Below, piece after piece: positions 4,472 to 6,821 of a stretch of 6,821 bases of DNA. Under the pieces are notes generated by a model. The model ran no database searches and was not told the DNA's origin. It worked only from the letters and a program-made list of their open reading frames with translations. Source of the DNA: Nautiliaceae bacterium (GTDB lineage Bacteria > Campylobacterota > Campylobacteria > Campylobacterales > Nautiliaceae); the NCBI GenBank assembly GCA_027008345.1, contig JALTBU010000105.1, forward strand, positions 1 through 6,821, given 5' to 3'. The number at the start of each line of letters is the position of its first letter. Positions within the stretch are counted from its first letter, which is position 1. The position numbers and the translations under genes are program-made.

Positions 4472-5472
4472 TTGTTTTATTTACTTTTGCATACGCACAT
4501 CCTGTAAATCTTACTAAAATGAGTTGGGATGTAACTAAAAACGAATTTAAATTAAGATTTGTTTCCTATAACCTCAATAAACCATTCAATTCAGAAGTCG
4601 ATGCAGAAAATTTTAATAAACAAAAAATTTTTACATATACAAAAAAACATTTAAAAATTAAGGGCTGTAAATTAATTCCTGATAAAATAAAAATTTCAAA
4701 AGAAATTGTAGTTGATGAATATTTTAAAACAGAATGTGAGCCTAAAAACAGATATAAAATACATTTTGATATGTTTTTTGATTTTGATAAAACTCAAAGA
4801 GGTATATTAAGGATTGTCGATAAAAATGAATCTGTTTATACTTTTTCCCCATCAAAAGAAAATATAGAAGTTCAAATAAACAGTAATAAAACACATTTTA
4901 AAGATTTTGTTAAAATTGGAATAATGCATATTCTAACAGGTTATGACCATTTGACATTTCTGCTTATGCTGATGCTTCCTCTGATTTTATTTTCTGAAAG
5001 TTTTTTTAAAAGTTTTATTTATATTATTGAAGTTGCAACCGCTTTTACGGTATCACATTCTATAACTCTTTCCCTTAGTGTTTTTAATATAATTAATCCT
5101 CCTGAAAATTTAATTGAAACATTAATAGCATTTACGATTTTTTTAACAGCATTTAATAATTTAACACATTATGTAAGTTTCAAAAAAGAGTGGCTTTTGG
5201 CATTTTTTTTCGGATTTATCCACGGATTTGGATTTGCAAATGCATTAAAAGAGCTAAATTTGCAAACAAGTGATTTTGCAAAGCTTGTTTTTGGGTTTAA
5301 TATAGGAGTTGAAATAGGACAGTTTTTAGTTGTTTTAGCAGTATTACCAATATTATATTTTTTAATTAAAAGATTTAAAAAGTTGTATTTTATATTGAGT
5401 GTAATTGGTGGAATATTTGGACTTTTATGGATGATTGACAGAGTAACCAGACTTGGTTTTATGCCTTTTTGA
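4411..5472 (+). CDS. HupE/UreJ-family membrane protein (putative metal transporter)
   Basis: The protein has up to 353 residues. A signal peptide (FALLIVLFTFAYA, cleavage before His30) leads into a periplasmic domain of about 130 residues with two cysteines (86, 109). About six membrane segments follow between residues 168 and 341. The membrane part carries conserved-type motifs HILTGYDH (173-180), FTVSHSITL (212-220), FGFIHGFGFA (267-276) and GFNIGVEIGQ (295-304), typical of the HupE/UreJ_2 family. Family members are linked to nickel or cobalt uptake for hydrogenase or urease; metal transport here is inferred from the His/Asp/Glu-rich membrane motifs. The start is uncertain: GTG 4411 lacks a ribosome binding site, whereas AAGGA at 4415-4419 precedes only an ATC codon (4426). 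The next in-frame ATG (4519) would lose the signal peptide. It overlaps trmD by up to 61 nt and interrupts the usual trmD-rplS adjacency. Confidence 0.85.
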   Translation: MEGKNITLKNKISQTRFALLIVLFTFAYAHPVNLTKMSWDVTKNEFKLRFVSYNLNKPFNSEVDAENFNKQKIFTYTKKHLKIKGCKLIPDKIKISKEIVVDEYFKTECEPKNRYKIHFDMFFDFDKTQRGILRIVDKNESVYTFSPSKENIEVQINSNKTHFKDFVKIGIMHILTGYDHLTFLLMLMLPLILFSESFFKSFIYIIEVATAFTVSHSITLSLSVFNIINPPENLIETLIAFTIFLTAFNNLTHYVSFKKEWLLAFFFGFIHGFGFANALKELNLQTSDFAKLVFGFNIGVEIGQFLVVLAVLPILYFLIKRFKKLYFILSVIGGIFGLLWMIDRVTRLGFMPF

Positions 5473-5489
5473 TTGAATTTATAAAATAT

Positions 5490-5503
5490 TTTGATATAAT
5501 TTC
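5490..5503 (+). promoter_or_regulatory. Predicted rplS promoter (-10 region)
   Basis: TTTGATATAATTTC (TATAAT 5495-5500) is identical over 14 bases to the core at 440-453. The start would be near 5507. It lies right after the HupE-like gene, so rplS can be transcribed independently of the upstream operon. An imperfect inverted repeat, TTCACTT (5501-5507) and AAGTGTGAA (5515-5523, one extra T), surrounds the predicted start. Confidence 0.65.
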
Positions 5504-5506
5504 ACT

Positions 5507-5558
5507 TCAAAATAAAGTGTGAATGCCCGGTTGTGGCCAATGGCACAAAGGAGAGATA
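5507..5558 (+). promoter_or_regulatory. Structured GC-rich rplS leader, candidate L19 control element
   Basis: The predicted leader of about 52 nt contains a GC-rich block at 5524-5546 (15 of 23 bases G or C), unlike anything else in this AT-rich window. It can fold as TGCC (5524-5527) with GGCA (5542-5545), enclosing an internal loop and an inner TTG/CAA stem (5531-5533 with 5538-5540) closed by TGGC. The ribosome binding site (AAGGAG, 5548-5553) follows 2 nt after the hairpin. Ribosomal protein leaders often mediate autoregulation; that role is inference here. Confidence 0.5.
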
Positions 5559-5915
5559 ATGAGAAACAGACTTATTGAAGCGTTTGAAGCTAAACAATTA
5601 GAAGGAAAAAGTGCACCTGAATTCAGACCTGGTGATACTGTAAGAGTAGCAGTAAAAATTAAAGAAGGTAATAAAGAAAGAATTCAGAACTTTGAAGGTG
5701 TGGTAATCGCAATCAAAGGTACAGGTGCTGGTAAAACATTTACTGTTAGAAAAATAGGTGCAAACAATATCGGAGTTGAGAGAATATTCCCTCTTTATAG
5801 CGAAAGCATTGCTGGTATTGAAGTTGTAAGAAAAGGTAAAGTAAGAAGAGCTAAACTTTACTATCTAAGAGGAAAAACAGGTAAAAAAGCAAGAATTAAA
5901 GAAAGAAGAGATTAA
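5559..5915 (+). CDS. rplS: Large ribosomal subunit protein L19 (bL19)
   Basis: The 118-residue basic protein is L19, located at the 30S-50S interface. It matches the family throughout: MRNRLIEAFEAKQL at the start, FRPGDTVRVAVKIKEG and RIQNFEGVVIAIKG in the middle, then VRKIGANNIGVERIFPLYS and the C-terminal KVRRAKLYYLRGKTGKKARI. I place the start at ATG 5559, preceded by AAGGAG at 5548-5553. An in-frame ATG at 5523 would add 12 residues (MPGCGQWHKGEI), but it has no ribosome binding site, lies within the leader hairpin and is not part of any L19 I know. The gene has its own promoter, separated from trmD by the HupE-like gene. Confidence 0.98.
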   Translation: MRNRLIEAFEAKQLEGKSAPEFRPGDTVRVAVKIKEGNKERIQNFEGVVIAIKGTGAGKTFTVRKIGANNIGVERIFPLYSESIAGIEVVRKGKVRRAKLYYLRGKTGKKARIKERRD

Positions 5916-5937
5916 TTTTCCTCTTTTTTATTTTTAT
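5902..5937 (+). terminator. Probable intrinsic terminator after rplS
   Basis: AAAGAAGAG (5902-5910) can pair with CTCTTTTTT (5921-5929, one G-T pair) around a 10-nt loop that includes the stop codon; T-rich sequence continues to about 5937. The stem is weak in GC, as expected in this genome. It would end the rplS transcript. Confidence 0.5.
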
Positions 5938-6118
5938 TAATAAATATCCTTTGACACTATTAATCTTTTTAATGATATTGTTTTTTTAAGCAGCTGTGAA
6001 TATTGTAGATTATTATTTGAGATACTGTAAATTTATTCTTCGTTTTATTATAAAATTCTTTTAATTAAAAAGTTAAATTTTTATATTATGTGTTATAATT
6101 TTTAAAAAAGGATTTATT
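5938..6118 (+). promoter_or_regulatory. Intergenic region and promoter of the YbjQ-like gene
   Basis: No credible gene was found here on either strand. The likely promoter is TATAAT at 6094-6099, start near 6106, with AAGGA at about 6108-6112 before ATG 6119. A dyad, CTTTT-AATTA-AAAAG (6058-6072), lies just upstream and reaches into the -35 area. Further up, a consensus-like TTGACA (5951-5956) is followed after 17 bp by a poor -10 (GATATT, 5974-5979); a minor transcript from there is possible but unsupported. Confidence 0.45.
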
Positions 6119-6406
6119 ATGGCAGAAATCAAAGATCAAGTATTAAGTTTTGGAGAAGTTCAGCAAGAGCATGAATGTATGACAATAGCATATGCAGGGG
6201 TAAGGGTGGAGAGCGAAAAACTATATGAAGGTGTGCTTCCTACAGAAGCATATCAGCAATGTATCATTTATCTTCAAGAACAGGCTCAGGAAATGGGAGC
6301 TGATGGAGTTAAAAATATAGATATTAAAATGAATACTTCCCATGATAAAAATTCAAAAGAAGTGATTGATTTTATAGCTCAGGGAACATTGATAAAATTT
6401 AAATAA
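6119..6406 (+). CDS. Small YbjQ-like protein of unknown function
   Basis: The 95-residue acidic protein has no signal peptide and no membrane segment, so it is probably cytoplasmic. The helix YQQCIIYLQEQAQEMGADGVKNIDIKMN followed by the closing strand VIDFIAQGTLIKF recalls the YbjQ/UPF0145 fold (Pfam 'putative heavy-metal-binding'), where a helix ending in a G-A-D/N motif is followed by beta strands and a final 'A.GTA..' strand. The N-terminal half is only loosely similar, so this could be a divergent member or another family. It contains two cysteines (20, 48). The start ATG has AAGGA 6 nt upstream and its own TATAAT promoter. It converges on purN with an 8-nt overlap of the coding ends. The gene is real; the family call is tentative and function unknown. 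Confidence 0.7.
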   Translation: MAEIKDQVLSFGEVQQEHECMTIAYAGVRVESEKLYEGVLPTEAYQQCIIYLQEQAQEMGADGVKNIDIKMNTSHDKNSKEVIDFIAQGTLIKFK

Positions 6407-6821
6407 TTTCGCACAGATGATTTATCACATCAGGCAGGAATATATATTCTGCCTTTTTTAGAGCTTTTTGATATTCTTCATAATTTTTGAAATATTCAGG
6501 TTTAATATGATATTGTAAAATAATATCTCCGCTGTCAAGTTCTATATCTGCCCAATGTATAGTAATACCACATGCTTTTTTTGCTTCGAATGATTTTTTA
6601 TCTGCATTTAATCCTTTAAAATCAGGCAAAATACTTGGATGAAGATTAATAATTTTACCTTTAAATTCATTTATTATTTCAGCAGGAACAATTTTTAAAA
6701 ATCCGGCAAGAACTATCAAATCAGGATTTTTTTCTTTTAGTATATTTAAAATTTCATCAAAATTATCATTTATTAAAACAGGTGGAAGATTCTTTTCTTT
6801 TAAAGCTGCAGAATCGGCTCT
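6399..6821 (-). CDS. purN: Phosphoribosylglycinamide formyltransferase PurN (N-terminus outside window)
   Basis: PurN transfers the formyl group of 10-formyltetrahydrofolate to GAR, the third step of de novo purine synthesis. The frame is open from the window edge for 140 residues to the TAA complementary to 6399-6401. The first visible residues (RADSAAL) match the early 'SN.ADA' region, so about the first 55-60 residues are missing. Conserved features follow: PDLIVLAGFLKIVP, then INLHPSILPDFKGL with the catalytic Asn and His, ITIHW, and ELDSGDIILQ with the catalytic Asp. A start near 6719 would truncate the protein inside the conserved core, so the gene begins beyond 6821. It is transcribed toward the YbjQ-like gene, with overlapping 3' ends. 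Confidence 0.93.
   Translation of the reverse strand, partial: RADSAALKEKNLPPVLINDNFDEILNILKEKNPDLIVLAGFLKIVPAEIINEFKGKIINLHPSILPDFKGLNADKKSFEAKKACGITIHWADIELDSGDIILQYHIKPEYFKNYEEYQKALKKAEYIFLPDVINHLCEII

Noticed and set aside
5523..5558. Upstream ATG extending L19 by 12 residues, or a short leader peptide
   Set aside because: No ribosome binding site precedes 5523 and the predicted transcript start is only about 16 nt away. The codons lie in the hairpin, and there is no stop before the L19 ATG, so it is not a separate peptide.
5951..5979. TTGACA-N17-GATATT as a promoter for a small RNA
   Set aside because: The -35 is good but the -10 is poor, -35 boxes are not typical in this lineage, and no structured RNA or terminator follows before the next promoter.
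6717..6719. PurN starting at a TTG inside the window (106 residues)
   Set aside because: The frame continues upstream with conserved PurN sequence (RADSAAL to KEKNPD) to the window edge, so the gene is partial rather than short.
1..6821. Mobile elements, CRISPR arrays, tRNA or rRNA genes, toxin-antitoxin or defence systems
   Set aside because: I found no transposase, integrase, regularly spaced repeat, cloverleaf or defence-type domain. The window is mostly conserved housekeeping genes.

Overview
The window is AT-rich bacterial chromosome carrying a core translation gene cluster: an RluA/RluD-family pseudouridine synthase, ffh, rpsP, a KH-domain gene (khpA-like), rimM, trmD and rplS. From memory, Campylobacter jejuni has the same order, pseudouridine synthase through rplS. 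Together with the very low GC, -10 elements of the TTTGATATAAT type without clear -35 boxes, and the Campylobacter-like protein sequences, this points to Campylobacterota (Epsilonproteobacteria). A thermophilic Nautiliales member is a guess only. No mobile element, CRISPR array, tRNA or rRNA was seen.

Layout. Positions 1-230 (minus) hold the start of a secreted coiled-coil protein resembling DUF3373 envelope proteins, cut by the window edge. Positions 231-469 are a divergent regulatory region. It contains a 10-bp inverted repeat at the predicted 5' end of the minus transcript, a 20-bp perfect palindrome over its -10, and two copies of a CTTAA-N6-CTTAA direct repeat, one upstream of each divergent gene. 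Positions 470-1234 encode the pseudouridine synthase. A C-free purine-rich spacer with a 21-bp-period repeat and a promoter precede ffh (1355-2704). A G-rich leader precedes rpsP (2785-3036), which runs into khpA-like, rimM and trmD through overlaps or a very short gap. trmD appears to start at TTG 3812, behind a small hairpin that covers its ribosome binding site.

The unusual part is a HupE/UreJ-type membrane protein gene (about 4411-5472) placed between trmD and rplS and overlapping the end of trmD. rplS then has its own promoter and a GC-rich, foldable leader, so L19 can be made independently of trmD. A stem and T-run follow rplS. Downstream, a small YbjQ-like gene with its own promoter (6119-6406) converges, with an 8-nt overlap, on the 3' end of a partial purN (minus, 6399 to window end).

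Functionally, the cluster joins ribosome parts (S16, L19), 30S maturation (RimM), tRNA m1G37 methylation (TrmD), rRNA or tRNA pseudouridylation and membrane targeting of nascent proteins (Ffh). The inserted HupE/UreJ-like gene is probably a metal-transport passenger. I do not see a clearly new multi-gene system. The most interesting signals are the regulatory DNA/RNA elements: the divergent region, the trmD hairpin, the rplS leader and the G-rich rpsP leader.
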